Source: Methanoculleus chikugoensis (GTDB lineage Archaea; Halobacteriota; Methanomicrobia; Methanomicrobiales; Methanoculleaceae). Taken from it: 64,000 nt of DNA. The notes beneath the pieces were generated by a model that worked only from the letters and a program-made list of their open reading frames with translations, had not been told where the DNA came from and made no database searches. Position numbers and translations under genes: made by a program. Location: contig NZ_AP019781.1 in the NCBI RefSeq assembly GCF_019669965.1, positions 992,001 through 1,056,000 of the forward strand, in the 5' to 3' direction. How positions within the stretch are numbered: the stretch's first letter is position 1; every line of letters starts with the position of its first letter. Positions 26,631 through 36,326 of the stretch are shown here, in pieces.

Positions 26631-27344
26631 TTACCAGTCCTTCTTCATCGCTTCGGCCTTCAGGTTCTTCGGCATCAACTCGATGGCATACCGGAGCGCC
26701 GTCCGGGGCATGACCCTCTTGTTCGCCATGACGTAGGAGAAGACCTCGTCCGTGTGCTTCCTGCTCGCCTCCTTGAGGAGCCACCCGTAGCCTTTCTGCA
26801 CCAGGTCGTCCGTATCGGTCAGGAGAAGATCGGCGATCCCGAGGGCGTCGCTGAGGAACTCCCCGCGCCTCGCCGGCACGACCAGCGAGACCGCCGCCGC
26901 CCGCCGCATCCAGCGGTTCTCCGACTGCGTCCAGCGTTTCAATTCCTCGATATGCTCGGGGTACCGGACGATGAAGTCCCCGACGGCATGGTTGCAGAGA
27001 CCGTCGCAGGTGGCCCAGTTGGTGATGTAGGTCTCTATCCAGTGGCGGAAGACGGCGATGTCGCCGGATTCGTAGCGGCCGGCGAGCCGCGGAGCCCACT
27101 CGGAGACGACGAACGCCTCCTCCATCATCCCCGACGAGTAAAGTTCCTCGCAGAGGGAGAAGATCTCCTGCTTCTCGCGGGCTTTGACCTCCTTCCAGTA
27201 TTTTTTTGCGATCGCGATTCCAGTTGCCGTCTTCATCCCGTAGCACCGGACCTCCTCCTTGAAGAACCGCTGGCCTTTCTCCCGGATCTCCGGGTCTGCG
27301 TGCGCCGCGAACTCCTGCCGTATCGCTTCGACGACCGTGTCCAT
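26631..27344 (-). CDS. DNA alkylation repair protein, AlkD-like HEAT-repeat
   Basis: A 237-residue all-helical protein of the AlkD family: FFKEEVRCYGMKTATGIAIAKKYW, ITNWATCDGLCNHAVGDFI and the tryptophan-rich stretch RWTQSENRWMRRAAAVSLV. AlkD-type HEAT proteins remove bulky or cationic alkylated bases. ATG 27344 is chosen because the family begins with the MDTVVEAI helix; in-frame starts further up would add 31 basic residues with no homology. Confidence 0.88.
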   Translation of the reverse strand: MDTVVEAIRQEFAAHADPEIREKGQRFFKEEVRCYGMKTATGIAIAKKYWKEVKAREKQEIFSLCEELYSSGMMEEAFVVSEWAPRLAGRYESGDIAVFRHWIETYITNWATCDGLCNHAVGDFIVRYPEHIEELKRWTQSENRWMRRAAAVSLVVPARRGEFLSDALGIADLLLTDTDDLVQKGYGWLLKEASRKHTDEVFSYVMANKRVMPRTALRYAIELMPKNLKAEAMKKDW

Positions 27345-27528
27345 ATGCAGGTGTACGGGGGGAAGGGGGATAAGCAATACGGCATTCGTATCCCTCTGCC
27401 GCTCAATCCGTGCGCGGAGCATGCTCGACGGCGGCATGCAACCCTCGGTCGGACTCTGCTCCAGCGGCCCTGCAGGCGAATAAAAACGCGGGGTTTATCG
27501 GAAGAACATTGCTGCCGGCCGGGGGATC

Positions 27529-28035
27529 TCACGTCTCCGGCCGCTGAGGGGGTGCGCTCCCTCGCACCTGTTCGAGCACCGTTCGGCGGGGGTAGAACCC
27601 GAACTTTCGGTAGAACGGGAAGGCCTCCTCATTTCCTTCCGCGACCGCCACCCGGTTCTCGACCGAGCCGTTCTCGTCCAGCCACGCAAGTGCCCGGTGG
27701 ACGAGTGCTGTGCCGATACCCTGCGAGCGGTAGGTCTCGTCGACGTAGAGGGACTCGATCTCCCCGATCTGATCTGCCGAGAGCGAGGTTACGCAGTACC
27801 CAACGCATCGGCCCGCTACCGGGTCGGAGGCGAGGTCGACCCGGAGGTCTCCCGCCTCTGCACACCGGACAAAGTACACCTTCCGGTTGTCGAAGGTCGT
27901 GTGCTCGAAGAAGGCCCGGAATGTCCGCGCACGGATGCGGTGGTGCTCGCAGATCCGGTTCCAGAGCGGGCGGATAACGTCGATGCCGGCGATGTCCGTG
28001 GTGTGGTACTCGATGGGGAGCGCCGTTACGGTCAT
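27529..28035 (-). CDS. GNAT family N-acetyltransferase
   Basis: A 168-residue GNAT enzyme with the acetyl-CoA-binding signature YRSQGIGTALVHRAL (Q/RxxGxG) and FPFYRKFGFYPRR, a usual beta-alpha ending. The acyl acceptor is unknown. It sits between the alkylation repair gene and a phosphoesterase, all transcribed leftward. Confidence 0.85.
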   Translation of the reverse strand: MTVTALPIEYHTTDIAGIDVIRPLWNRICEHHRIRARTFRAFFEHTTFDNRKVYFVRCAEAGDLRVDLASDPVAGRCVGYCVTSLSADQIGEIESLYVDETYRSQGIGTALVHRALAWLDENGSVENRVAVAEGNEEAFPFYRKFGFYPRRTVLEQVRGSAPPQRPET

Positions 28036-28244
28036 ACCTTCCCCCTCTTCGCCTTCGCCGGGAACCCCCGGGCGCAGGGCGCTGTTTCAACCGGACCGCG
28101 GGAGGTTCTGGCGTTCTTTATGGAGATCATGGTTGCACTGTTGAGAGCAATGTTGCCGGTATATGCATATAATGCCGGTATGTTGTGTCCTGGTGGTTGG
28201 TATCGCAACGGGCGGAGCGGATCTCCGTGGCGGTGCACCTGGCA

Positions 28245-29105
28245 TCAACGGCGCCCCCTCTTCCCAAGATACCGCTCGATGTGCGTCTTTCTGATCCCCA
28301 GCGCAAGCAGGCGCAAAACGGCCTCCTCCCGCCCGAGCGTTGCAATCTCCCGCTTTGCCCTCCGCAGCGCCCCGACCTCCTCGCGGTAGGGGAGCGGTCC
28401 CCGCCCCTCCGTCAGGTCCCGGAGGGTGGCCGGGTCGCAGCCGTCGGCGGCAGCCCCCTCTTCCGGGCTGAGCCCGATCCGGCACGGTCCGGTAACGTAC
28501 TCGATCCGCCACCCCTCCTCGCGGTCGATCACCGCATACGAGGCCGGGGAGCAGTCGAGGGCGAGATACGCCTTCCCGGCGATCACGTCCGCCATCATCC
28601 CGTAGTGGCCGGTGACGATGCACGCCGCCGGGATATCGAAGAGCCAGATCCGGTCGGCGAGAGGTGCGTGGGCGACAACAATATCGACCGCCCCTTCGGC
28701 CGAGCGGGCCATCCTCCTCTCCTTCCCGGTGGGGACGCCGAGGAAGCGGATGCCGCAGGCGGTCTCCGTCTTCCCCGAGATCTCGTGGAGATAGGGGTTC
28801 GCTTCCGCCGCATCCCGGACCCGGCCGTAGGTGCCCATCGTGTCGTCGTTGTTCCCCTCGACGACGACGCAGTGCCGACCTCCCGCCGCGATCGCGCGGA
28901 GGAGGCCGAGGAAGAGCTCCGTCTCGTCGAGCCTTGAGCGCGAACACCGGTCGTAGGCGGCGTCGCCGGCAAAGATGATGATATCCGGTTCGGTCTCCTC
29001 GATCGGCCGGAGGAACGAGCCGATCCCGACCCGGCCGCCGGCTGACCCCTTCTCCCGCGTCCCCCACGCGAGATCGCTGAACGCGAGTATTCTCGTTCGC
29101 GGCAT
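28245..29105 (-). CDS. Metallophosphoesterase (divergent motif I)
   Basis: A 286-residue calcineurin-like phosphoesterase. Motifs IIFAGDAAYD, VVVEGNNDDT, IVVAHAPLAD and IVTGHYGMM match motifs II-V. Motif I reads FSDLAWG, that is D-x-A where the family usually has D-x-H, so one metal ligand appears lost or replaced. The C-terminal extension is rich in Arg/Lys and contains a helix-turn-helix-like LLALGIRKTHIERYLG. The start is ATG 29105, since upstream residues lack homology. Substrate unknown. Confidence 0.8.
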   Translation of the reverse strand: MPRTRILAFSDLAWGTREKGSAGGRVGIGSFLRPIEETEPDIIIFAGDAAYDRCSRSRLDETELFLGLLRAIAAGGRHCVVVEGNNDDTMGTYGRVRDAAEANPYLHEISGKTETACGIRFLGVPTGKERRMARSAEGAVDIVVAHAPLADRIWLFDIPAACIVTGHYGMMADVIAGKAYLALDCSPASYAVIDREEGWRIEYVTGPCRIGLSPEEGAAADGCDPATLRDLTEGRGPLPYREEVGALRRAKREIATLGREEAVLRLLALGIRKTHIERYLGKRGRR

Positions 29106-29202
29106 GACCCGGGGTTGGGCGTCGAAGGTGATAGGTCTCGCGATCGGTTCTGGCCGCACCGCTCACACGTCCCCGGCGCGTCTCAATGTCGCGCACTCCT
29201 CC

Positions 29203-30510
29203 TCACGGAAGATACCCGTCCACGTACTCGAGGAACCGCTCCACGACGGCCGTCGAGTAGGGTCCTTCCTCGTAGGCCGTCGCGAGGGTCAGGCGGTCGC
29301 GGAAGGTGGAGGCGATCATCAAAAACCCGTACGGCCAGCAGACGCAGGGGAGGTACTGGATCTCCCGGAGATCGAGCATCCTGCTGTCCTTCCCCGGGAC
29401 CGGGAGATAATCGCCGGGATTGAAGATGCCGAGGTTCGAGAAAACCGGGTTTTTGTGGCCGGACGCCTCATACCGGTCAATCATCCCGTCGAAGAACGTC
29501 CGCACCGCCGGCATCCCGCCCGCCATGATCTCCTCGTAGAAGAGGATGGCCGCGAGGCCGAGGCTGCCCGCCTTGCGGCGGGCCGTTATCGCCGCCACTC
29601 GGCCGACGATCTCCTCCAGCCGCGCCCCCTCCCCGGCGGCGAGGGTGATCTCGTAGGCGATGGAGAGGTTCGTGAGCGGAGAGTCCTCGTAGAGGCCGGG
29701 ATACCTCCTCCGCAGATCGGCCGAGGTCAGAAACGACCGTGGTTCCTCCCGGTCCGAGGGGTCGTCCCGGATCTTCTGGAACGCAAGGAAGAACGCACCG
29801 ATGAGGACGTCGTTCACCGTAGCCCCGTGCTCTCTCCCGAACGCCTTTATGCGCCCGAGCCGTTCCGGCGCGAGCGTCCGACGGGCGATCCGGGCTGTCC
29901 CCCTCCCGGTCCGCTCCACCGGGAAGCGCCACCGGTCGACGAAGGGCCCCTCCTCCGCGAGCGCCTGCTGCCGCTCACCCTCTGAGTAGAGCGCAAGGAT
30001 CCTGTCCGTGCTCCGCTCGTAAGGAGCGCGGGACGGCGGCCGGAAACCGGGGTCGTCCACGATCCCCCGGTAGACGGCAAAGAGGTCCCGGGCAAGGGTG
30101 AGGGCGCCGGTGGCGTCGCAGAAGCCGTGGTGGCAGGTGACGGCCACGATATCGCCCTCCTCTCTCCGGTAGAGGCCGACCCGCACCTGCGGCCCGGAGC
30201 GGACGTCGAGGGGCGGCGGGGGCGGCGTGAGAGGCTCGTCGTCGCCGGCCGGGAAGAGGACGAACGCTCCTTCCCGGAGTTCCTCCGGGATCTCCTCCCA
30301 GACCGGCCGGCCGTCAACCTCCACATAACGCGAGCGGAGGTAGGGATCGGACGCGATCAATCTTACCGTCGCCGTCCTCATGGCCCCGACGTCGATTTCG
30401 CCGTCGAGGGTGAAGACAACGTGCATGGTCGGATCGTAGATGCGCTCGAAGTAGACGTTGAAGAGATCAAATGCGGGTGCGGGATGGCGGGCCGGCATCA
30501 CTTCATACAT
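29203..30510 (-). CDS. Condensation-domain-like acyltransferase
   Basis: A 435-residue protein of the condensation/alcohol acyltransferase superfamily. The active-site motif HHxxxDx is present as CHHGFCDATGALTL near residue 153. An N-terminal FDLFNVYFERI segment and the mid-protein ATVNDVLIGAFFLAF fit the fold. These enzymes join an acyl donor to an alcohol or amine acceptor. No carrier-protein or NRPS gene lies nearby, so a stand-alone acyltransferase is more likely. ATG 30510 follows AAAGGGAT. Confidence 0.75.
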   Translation of the reverse strand: MYEVMPARHPAPAFDLFNVYFERIYDPTMHVVFTLDGEIDVGAMRTATVRLIASDPYLRSRYVEVDGRPVWEEIPEELREGAFVLFPAGDDEPLTPPPPPLDVRSGPQVRVGLYRREEGDIVAVTCHHGFCDATGALTLARDLFAVYRGIVDDPGFRPPSRAPYERSTDRILALYSEGERQQALAEEGPFVDRWRFPVERTGRGTARIARRTLAPERLGRIKAFGREHGATVNDVLIGAFFLAFQKIRDDPSDREEPRSFLTSADLRRRYPGLYEDSPLTNLSIAYEITLAAGEGARLEEIVGRVAAITARRKAGSLGLAAILFYEEIMAGGMPAVRTFFDGMIDRYEASGHKNPVFSNLGIFNPGDYLPVPGKDSRMLDLREIQYLPCVCWPYGFLMIASTFRDRLTLATAYEEGPYSTAVVERFLEYVDGYLP

Positions 30511-30655
30511 ATCCCTTTCACGAATAACTGCCTTGTGTTCCCCTTGATACCTACAACCACTACCCCGGCACTGCATAGGATTCTCGGAGTCACCGGGCTG
30601 CAAACGTTTTTGGGTGCGAACCTGTTAGATGATCTATCGGACGGAGGAGTCCCGG

Positions 30656-31549
30656 ATGAAGAGGAAGATCATCGATATCGACGAGGAGAAGTGCACGGGG
30701 TGCGGGCTCTGCATACCTGACTGCCCGGAGGGAGCGCTTCAGATCATCGACGGGAAGGCAAGGCTCGTGAGCGACCTCTTCTGCGACGGGCTCGGCGCCT
30801 GCATCGGGACGTGCCCGGAGGGGGCGATCTCCGTCATCGAGCGGGAGGCCGGACCCTACGACGAGAAGGCCGTGATGGCGAAGATTGTCCCGCAGGGGAT
30901 GGGTGTCATCAAGGCGCACCTCGAGCACCTCCTCGGCCACGGGGAGGAGGGCCTCTACCGCCAGGCGATTGAGTACCTGGACGAACACGGTATCCCGATC
31001 CCCCCGCATGAGACCGGGGCGGCTCGTGCCGGCCCTGCTCCCGCAGCCCCGGCAGCGTGCCCGGGTACCATGGCAAGGAGCATCCCGGAGAGAGAGGCCG
31101 CGGAGACAGGGCGTGCCGCCCGGTTCGGGTCGGCGTTGCGGCAGTGGCCGGTCCAGCTGACGCTCGTCAATCCCGCTGCGCCCTACTTTGATGACGCCGA
31201 CCTCCTCGTCTCCGGAGACTGCGTCCCCTTCGCCTACCCGGAATTTCACCGGGACTTCCTGCAGGGGAAGATCCTGATCATCTTCTGCCCGAAACTGGAT
31301 GCGGATATTGAAGGGTACGTCACAAAACTCGCCGAGATCTTCTCACGGCACACGATCCGGTCGATCACTGTCCTGCACATGGAGGTGCCCTGCTGCGGCG
31401 GGGTACGCTACGTCGTGGACGAGGCCCTGAAACGTGCGAAGAAGGAGATCCCGGTGGCCGAACAGACCATAACGCTGCAGGGCGAGGCAGTGGAGGGGAG
31501 CATGGTCCGGCCCCGGGGCCCCGGCGTGGGTCACTGCCGCGATATGTAA
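30656..31549 (+). CDS. 4Fe-4S ferredoxin-type protein
   Basis: A 297-residue protein. The N-terminal half holds two cysteine motifs for [4Fe-4S] clusters: CTGCGLCIPDCP and CDGLGACIGTCPEG. The C-terminal half (about 165-260) contains DADLLVSGDCVPFAYPEF, a CPKLD motif and MEVPCCGGV, which looks like a distinct cysteine-bearing domain. Such proteins often accompany redox enzymes such as hydroxylamine reductase, but none is adjacent here. A strong GGAGGAG (30643-30649) sets the start at ATG 30656. It overlaps the convergent Mpg gene by 19 bp. Confidence 0.87.
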   Translation: MKRKIIDIDEEKCTGCGLCIPDCPEGALQIIDGKARLVSDLFCDGLGACIGTCPEGAISVIEREAGPYDEKAVMAKIVPQGMGVIKAHLEHLLGHGEEGLYRQAIEYLDEHGIPIPPHETGAARAGPAPAAPAACPGTMARSIPEREAAETGRAARFGSALRQWPVQLTLVNPAAPYFDDADLLVSGDCVPFAYPEFHRDFLQGKILIIFCPKLDADIEGYVTKLAEIFSRHTIRSITVLHMEVPCCGGVRYVVDEALKRAKKEIPVAEQTITLQGEAVEGSMVRPRGPGVGHCRDM

Positions 31550-32121
31550 CGGCTCCCGTTGCGGTAGAACCGGAGGGGGAGGTCCGCCGCCTTCGTGATC
31601 CCGATCCGGGTCGTCTGCACGATCTCCCCGTCCGCTCCCTCCGGCCGGCGGTCGGAGAGGCTCTCGGGCGACCAGATCTGCAGGGGACCCCCGGAGAGGG
31701 AGGTTCCGTCGAGATCCATTGTGATCCCGAGCGCCTGCGTCAGTTTGCCCGGTCCGCTCGCGAGCGCGAGCGGATCGTCCGTTCCCCGCCGCGCCTGCAT
31801 GAACTCGATCCCGCCGGCCGGCTCGAGCGCCCGGACGAGGACCGCCTCCCCCGTCCCCTCAGGGCCGGTCACGACGTTGACGCAGGTATGCAGGCCGTAG
31901 ATCCGGTAGACGTAGGCGTGGCCCGCTGGCCCGAACATCGCCCGGTTCCGTGGCGTCTCTCCACGGTACGAGTGGGCCGCCGGATCGTCCCGGAGATATG
32001 CCTCGACCTCGACGATCCATCCCATCGTCGCTGTCTCGTTCCGGTGCACAAGCAGGCACCCCAGCAGGTCTTTTGCGACGGCCACGGTATCGCGTTCGTA
32101 GAATGAAGGTGGAAGGATCAT
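31531..32121 (-). CDS. 3-methyladenine DNA glycosylase (Mpg/AAG)
   Basis: A 196-residue AAG-family glycosylase: the segment IVEVEAYLRDDPAAHSYRG contains the catalytic glutamate, and MFGPAGHAYVYRIYGLHTCVNVV is the family core. It excises alkylated purines such as 3-methyladenine and hypoxanthine and starts base-excision repair. Length is normal. Confidence 0.95.
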   Translation of the reverse strand: MILPPSFYERDTVAVAKDLLGCLLVHRNETATMGWIVEVEAYLRDDPAAHSYRGETPRNRAMFGPAGHAYVYRIYGLHTCVNVVTGPEGTGEAVLVRALEPAGGIEFMQARRGTDDPLALASGPGKLTQALGITMDLDGTSLSGGPLQIWSPESLSDRRPEGADGEIVQTTRIGITKAADLPLRFYRNGSRYISRQ

Positions 32122-32614
32122 GGTGATCTCCGGTCGTATTCCCCTTGAAAGGTCTCCTCCACCTGCCCATCAAGGTTCCGGGCGGAGGCGAACCGGCCTT
32201 CGCTTCGCACCTGCGGTGCTTTTGCGGCCGCATGGAGAGTCGGTAGTATGGAGGAGGAGGTATGAACAACCATATATGGGCTGTTGTCGTGGTGCCGGTG
32301 CTCTCCCTCGTGGGAGCAGCCCGGGCTCGGATGGAGGAGATCGTCGCGCCGTCGATAAATCCGACTATGAACCGGACTGTTATGGGTAATCCGCCACCGC
32401 GTCGCCATGATCACCCCGAGGGAGAATCCCGGGATCCGTGCTGTTGAATTATGTTTTGACTGCATAGACGGCTTAAATTACCCAATGTAGCCATCACCGG
32501 TTTTATTCCGTCTTCGAGAGACCTGAAACGGCCTAATGTTAAATACCAGTGACGGCATAATGGAATATTGTTACCACCCACAACAACAAACCTGCTTACA
32601 TGGAGGTTCTGGAT
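32122..32614. other. Gene-free divergent region, Mpg / cupin
   Basis: About 490 bp without a supported ORF. The right half is AT-rich; TTAAATACC near 32540 is a possible TATA box for the cupin gene. No RNA gene or repeat is recognised. Confidence 0.5.
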
Positions 32615-33016
32615 ATGAAGAAAGGATTTGCAATCGATATCGAGACTGAAACCGTAAAGAACACCGAATTCCGCAGGGTTCTCTATACGAGCAACTTCAG
32701 CCAGCTCGTGCTGATGTGCCTGAAGCCCGGCGAGGAGATCGGCGAGGAGGTTCACGACGACGTCGACCAGTTCTTCCGGTTCGAAGAAGGGGAGGGGAAG
32801 GTCGTCATCGACAACACCGAGTACAAGGTGAAGGACGGCAGCGCCGTGGTCGTGCCGAACAGCGCAAAGCACAACGTGATCAACACCTCAAAGACCGCCG
32901 ACCTCAAACTCTACACGATCTACTCCCCGCCGGAGCACCGGGACAAGGTCGTGCACAAGACCCGCAAAGAGGCCATGGCGGACGACGAGCACTTCGACGG
33001 GAAGACGACCGAGTGA
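32615..33016 (+). CDS. Cupin-domain protein
   Basis: A 133-residue cupin: GEEIGEEVHDDVDQFFRFEEGEG contains the first metal-ligand motif with a histidine and glutamates; the second motif is in VVVPNSAKHNVINTS. A GGAGG (32602-32606) is placed well for ATG 32615; the ATG at 32600 overlaps the RBS. The substrate is unknown. It shows typical single-domain size and no fused partner. Confidence 0.85.
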   Translation: MKKGFAIDIETETVKNTEFRRVLYTSNFSQLVLMCLKPGEEIGEEVHDDVDQFFRFEEGEGKVVIDNTEYKVKDGSAVVVPNSAKHNVINTSKTADLKLYTIYSPPEHRDKVVHKTRKEAMADDEHFDGKTTE

Positions 33017-33082
33017 TCCTTTCCGGATCGCTCTAAAATCAGATCACTTTTTTTTGTAGTTACGGTAAGTGCCGAGCCATCC

Positions 33083-33349
33083 TCAGTCCCGCTCGATCTC
33101 GCCGCCTGCCTCCCTGATTGTCGTCTCGATCCGTTCCAGCAGATCGGGGTCGTGGATGGCGAAGTCGAGCATCGGGAATCTGGCCACGAGGGGGATGGGC
33201 TTGAAGATCGCAAGCGGTGGTGTTCCGTCTTTTTCCGGGCTCTCGCCCGGGGCGATGACGGAGGTCGTCCCATCCGCCCAGACGGCGAGGTTCCCGTAGC
33301 CCTGTGCGTCCCAGATCGCTTTGATGATTGCACGTGTGTGTAGTAGCAT
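33083..33349 (-). CDS. Small conserved hypothetical protein
   Basis: An 88-residue acidic protein starting MLLHTRAIIKAIWDAQ, with a GGAG-type RBS just before ATG 33349. It has a compact mixed alpha/beta pattern and no cysteine or transmembrane segment. Codon use resembles its neighbours. No family is recognised. Confidence 0.6.
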   Translation of the reverse strand: MLLHTRAIIKAIWDAQGYGNLAVWADGTTSVIAPGESPEKDGTPPLAIFKPIPLVARFPMLDFAIHDPDLLERIETTIREAGGEIERD

Positions 33350-33428
33350 GCTCACTCCTCAGGAGAGGAGGGCGCGAAGAGGGTATCAACCTTCCCCGTG
33401 GCGGCGGAAAAAAATCGGGTCTGCCGGT

Positions 33429-34514
33429 TTACCTCGCCGGTGGCACGTCGGTTTCCCGCGTCTCCGCCGGAAGAGCCGGCTCTCCCGTAAAGAGGTGGTC
33501 GACACCGAGGATCGTGTTCACCCAGGCCCAGTCCTCGCTCGATTGAGCGACCATAAGGACGATGAGGGTGAGCGGGACGGCGAAGATCATCCCGGCAACA
33601 CCGAGCGCCCATCCCCAGAAGATGACCGAGAGGACGACCACGAGGGCGGGGATCTCGAAGCGCCTCGATGCGAAGTGCGCGAAGATCGGGTTCTCCACGA
33701 GCGCGTTCAGGATCGCGACGACCACGATCACCGCGATCGCGCCCCCTATCCCGAACTGCAGCCAGGCAAAGAAGATCGCCGGGAGTGCCGCGATGACCAG
33801 CCCGATGTAGGGAATGTACGAGAGCAGAAACGTCAGCACCCCCCAGAGGACGGCCGCGTGCACCCCCATGACCCAGAGGAACGTGCCGAAGAGGAAGCCG
33901 TGAATGAGGTTTACCTCGGTCCTGACGATGACGAAGTTGACCAGGAACCTGCTCATGCGGGAGAACGACTCGACGGCCTCGTCGTTCTTCATCACCTTCC
34001 TCACCCGTTCGGGCATCCGCGGCGCCTCAAAGAGCATAAAGATCGTCGTCACCGCTATGAAGAAGAGGTAGAGCAGGAGATCCGCGATACTGATAGCCGA
34101 TGAGGAGAGAAATCCCACGAATCCCTGCAGGTTTACCGAAGACGGTGAGAGCGAACCCGTTTCAATTCCGTATCTATCCAGAAGAGTAAGGATCTCCGAT
34201 AGCCTGACGGTCAACTCCCGCTGGTAGAGGGGGAGATCTGCGATCAACGTCTCGAACGAGAAGAAGACGAGATAGCAGATCAGCAGGACGGCAAAGCCGG
34301 CGACGACGGTGACCACGCCGACGGCGACGACCTCAGGTAGTCCCCTCGATCGAAGAGCTTTCGTTGGGGGGTACACGATCATGGCGAGGATCACCGATAC
34401 GGCGATGATGGTGACGATGTATCCGATCGCCTCTATCCCGATGATAAGGAACACCAATGCCGTCAACAGGAGTATGGTGCTCACGCGCCTTGGAAAAACC
34501 GGGGTTTCTGTCAT
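33429..34514 (-). CDS. AI-2E family transporter / PerM-type permease
   Basis: A 361-residue protein with about eight hydrophobic helices and the family hallmark LLSYIPYIGLVIAALPAIF near 230-250, then IFWGWALGVAGMIFAVPLT. Members export autoinducer-2 in some bacteria and act as Na+/H+ or osmotic antiporters in others. In an archaeon the latter is likelier. Confidence 0.87.
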   Translation of the reverse strand: MTETPVFPRRVSTILLLTALVFLIIGIEAIGYIVTIIAVSVILAMIVYPPTKALRSRGLPEVVAVGVVTVVAGFAVLLICYLVFFSFETLIADLPLYQRELTVRLSEILTLLDRYGIETGSLSPSSVNLQGFVGFLSSSAISIADLLLYLFFIAVTTIFMLFEAPRMPERVRKVMKNDEAVESFSRMSRFLVNFVIVRTEVNLIHGFLFGTFLWVMGVHAAVLWGVLTFLLSYIPYIGLVIAALPAIFFAWLQFGIGGAIAVIVVVAILNALVENPIFAHFASRRFEIPALVVVLSVIFWGWALGVAGMIFAVPLTLIVLMVAQSSEDWAWVNTILGVDHLFTGEPALPAETRETDVPPAR

Positions 34515-34817
34515 CCTGAGTGAGATGTTCTTACGGATACTATATCAACCCCGCGATACACCTTGGAACCGACGAGACCGACGGATCAGACCCACCCGCT
34601 CATCCTCCGCCGTCGCCCGAGAGCGCGAGTGCCGCTCTGCCCGTGAACGCCGGCACGCCCGGCCCCCTTGCTTGATCGTCGACGGGCTTTGGGGTTGTGC
34701 CGGGTGCCGATGCTCGCGAAACGGTCGGCGACGGGAAGGTATCCACCCGAAGGGTCATCCGATCGAAAGAGTGAGTAGGCAATTTTAAAGCACCGTACGC
34801 GCGAATACTATCCACAG
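34515..34817. other. Gene-free region upstream of the antiporter
   Basis: About 300 bp between divergent genes. The only element I can support is the TTTTAAAG TATA box at 34783-34790, which sits about 31 bp before ATG 34818. The rest is GC-rich with no ORF. Confidence 0.5.
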
Positions 34818-36326
34818 ATGGTCGTCACCCTCGAACTCGTATTTATCGGTATAGCGGTGCTTTTTCTGATAAGCATCGTTGCAAATAAGTTCTCGGAGAG
34901 ACTCGGCGTTCCTGCTCTCCTCATCTTCCTCGTCGTCGGGATGCTGGCGGGCTCGGAGGGGCCGGGCGGCATCCCGTTTGACGACCCGACGATTGCGCAG
35001 CTCATCGGGATTATAGCACTTGCATATATCCTCTTCTCAGGCGGTCTCGACACCCGGTGGGAAGAGATCCAGCCTGTGCTCTGGCCGGGGATCGCCCTCT
35101 CGACGATCGGCGTTGTCCTGACCGCAGTCCTGCTCGGCGCATTCGCCGTCCTGGTCCTTGGTTTCTCTCCGCTCACGGGCCTTCTCCTCGGTGCGGTCGT
35201 CTCGTCCACCGATGCAGCAGCGGTCTTCTCGATCCTGCGAACGGCACGGGCCCGCCTGAAGGGAAACCTGCGGCCGTTCCTCGAGTTTGAGTCGGGGAGC
35301 AACGATCCCATGGCGGTCCTGCTCACCACCGGCATCATCGGCCTGATCCTTACCCCGGGTTCGTCGATCTTCGATCTCGTCCCGACGTTCGCGCAGCAGA
35401 TGGCGGTCGGCGGCCTCATGGGTTACGGGCTCGGCAGGTTCACGGTCTGGTTCATCAACCGTATCAAACTGGAGACCGAGGGGTTGTACCCGGTGCTCAC
35501 CCTCGCGATGGTGCTGCTGGTCTACGGGCTGACTGCCACCGTCGGCGGAAACGGGTTCATCGCGGTCTACCTCGCCGGTCTTATCATTGGTAACAGTGTC
35601 GTCGTTCACAAAAAGAGCCTGATCCGGTTCTATGACGGGATCGCGTGGTTGATGCAGATCGTGATGTTCCTTGCGCTCGGGCTCCTCGTCTTCCCCTCGC
35701 AGCTTGCATCGGCGTTCGTCCCCGGACTTCTCGCCGCTCTCTTCCTGATCCTGATTGCACGGCCGGTCGCCGTCCTGCTCACGCTGCTCCCCTGGAAGAT
35801 GCCGATGAACGAGAAGGCCCTGGTGTCGTGGGTGGGGCTCCGGGGCGCTGTCCCGATCATCCTCGCGACCTATCCCCTCGTCGCAGGGGTGCCGGACGCA
35901 GACGTTATCTTTAATGTCGTCTTCTTCATCGTCATCTTCTCGGCGCTCGTGCACGGGACTTCGATCCCCTCCGTCGCCCGGTGGCTCGGTCTCGCCGCCC
36001 CGCTCGAGGAGACGGGCAAACTCTCCCGTGAGTTCGACGTGGACCCCGATACCCCGAGCGAGCTGCTCGAACTGGTCATCCCCCCCGACGCTTCGGCGGT
36101 GGGCAAGCAGGTCGTCGACCTCGGGTTGCCGAAGGGCACACTCATCATCCTGATGCAGAAGGGGGACGAACGCTTTGTCCCGGTCGGCAGCACGGTCATC
36201 GGGGCCAAAGATACACTCCTCCTCCTGACGACGGACGAGATGACGGACGCCGTCCGCACCAGGCTTCTCTGCAGAGATGAACCGGAGAACCCCCCGGGCT
36301 CCGATGCACTGGGTGGGGGAGCGTAA
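34818..36326 (+). CDS. K+/H+ antiporter, CPA1 family with RCK_C domain
   Basis: A 502-residue protein: 12-13 hydrophobic helices (residues about 1-395) with FSGGLDTR, SSTDAAAVFS (ion-site aspartate), EFESGSNDPMA and WVGLRGAVPIILA. Residues about 415-490 form a TrkA_C/RCK_C regulatory domain (LIIPPDASAVGKQV, LIILMQKGDERFVPVGSTVI). This arrangement is that of NhaP2/CvrA-type potassium/proton antiporters. With the Kdp pump it would balance K+ uptake and efflux. Confidence 0.92.
   Translation: MVVTLELVFIGIAVLFLISIVANKFSERLGVPALLIFLVVGMLAGSEGPGGIPFDDPTIAQLIGIIALAYILFSGGLDTRWEEIQPVLWPGIALSTIGVVLTAVLLGAFAVLVLGFSPLTGLLLGAVVSSTDAAAVFSILRTARARLKGNLRPFLEFESGSNDPMAVLLTTGIIGLILTPGSSIFDLVPTFAQQMAVGGLMGYGLGRFTVWFINRIKLETEGLYPVLTLAMVLLVYGLTATVGGNGFIAVYLAGLIIGNSVVVHKKSLIRFYDGIAWLMQIVMFLALGLLVFPSQLASAFVPGLLAALFLILIARPVAVLLTLLPWKMPMNEKALVSWVGLRGAVPIILATYPLVAGVPDADVIFNVVFFIVIFSALVHGTSIPSVARWLGLAAPLEETGKLSREFDVDPDTPSELLELVIPPDASAVGKQVVDLGLPKGTLIILMQKGDERFVPVGSTVIGAKDTLLLLTTDEMTDAVRTRLLCRDEPENPPGSDALGGGA

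Noticed and set aside
32118-32465. A 115-codon minus-strand open frame upstream of Mpg
   Set aside because: Its end overlaps the Mpg start, it has no RBS, unusual composition and no recognisable fold.
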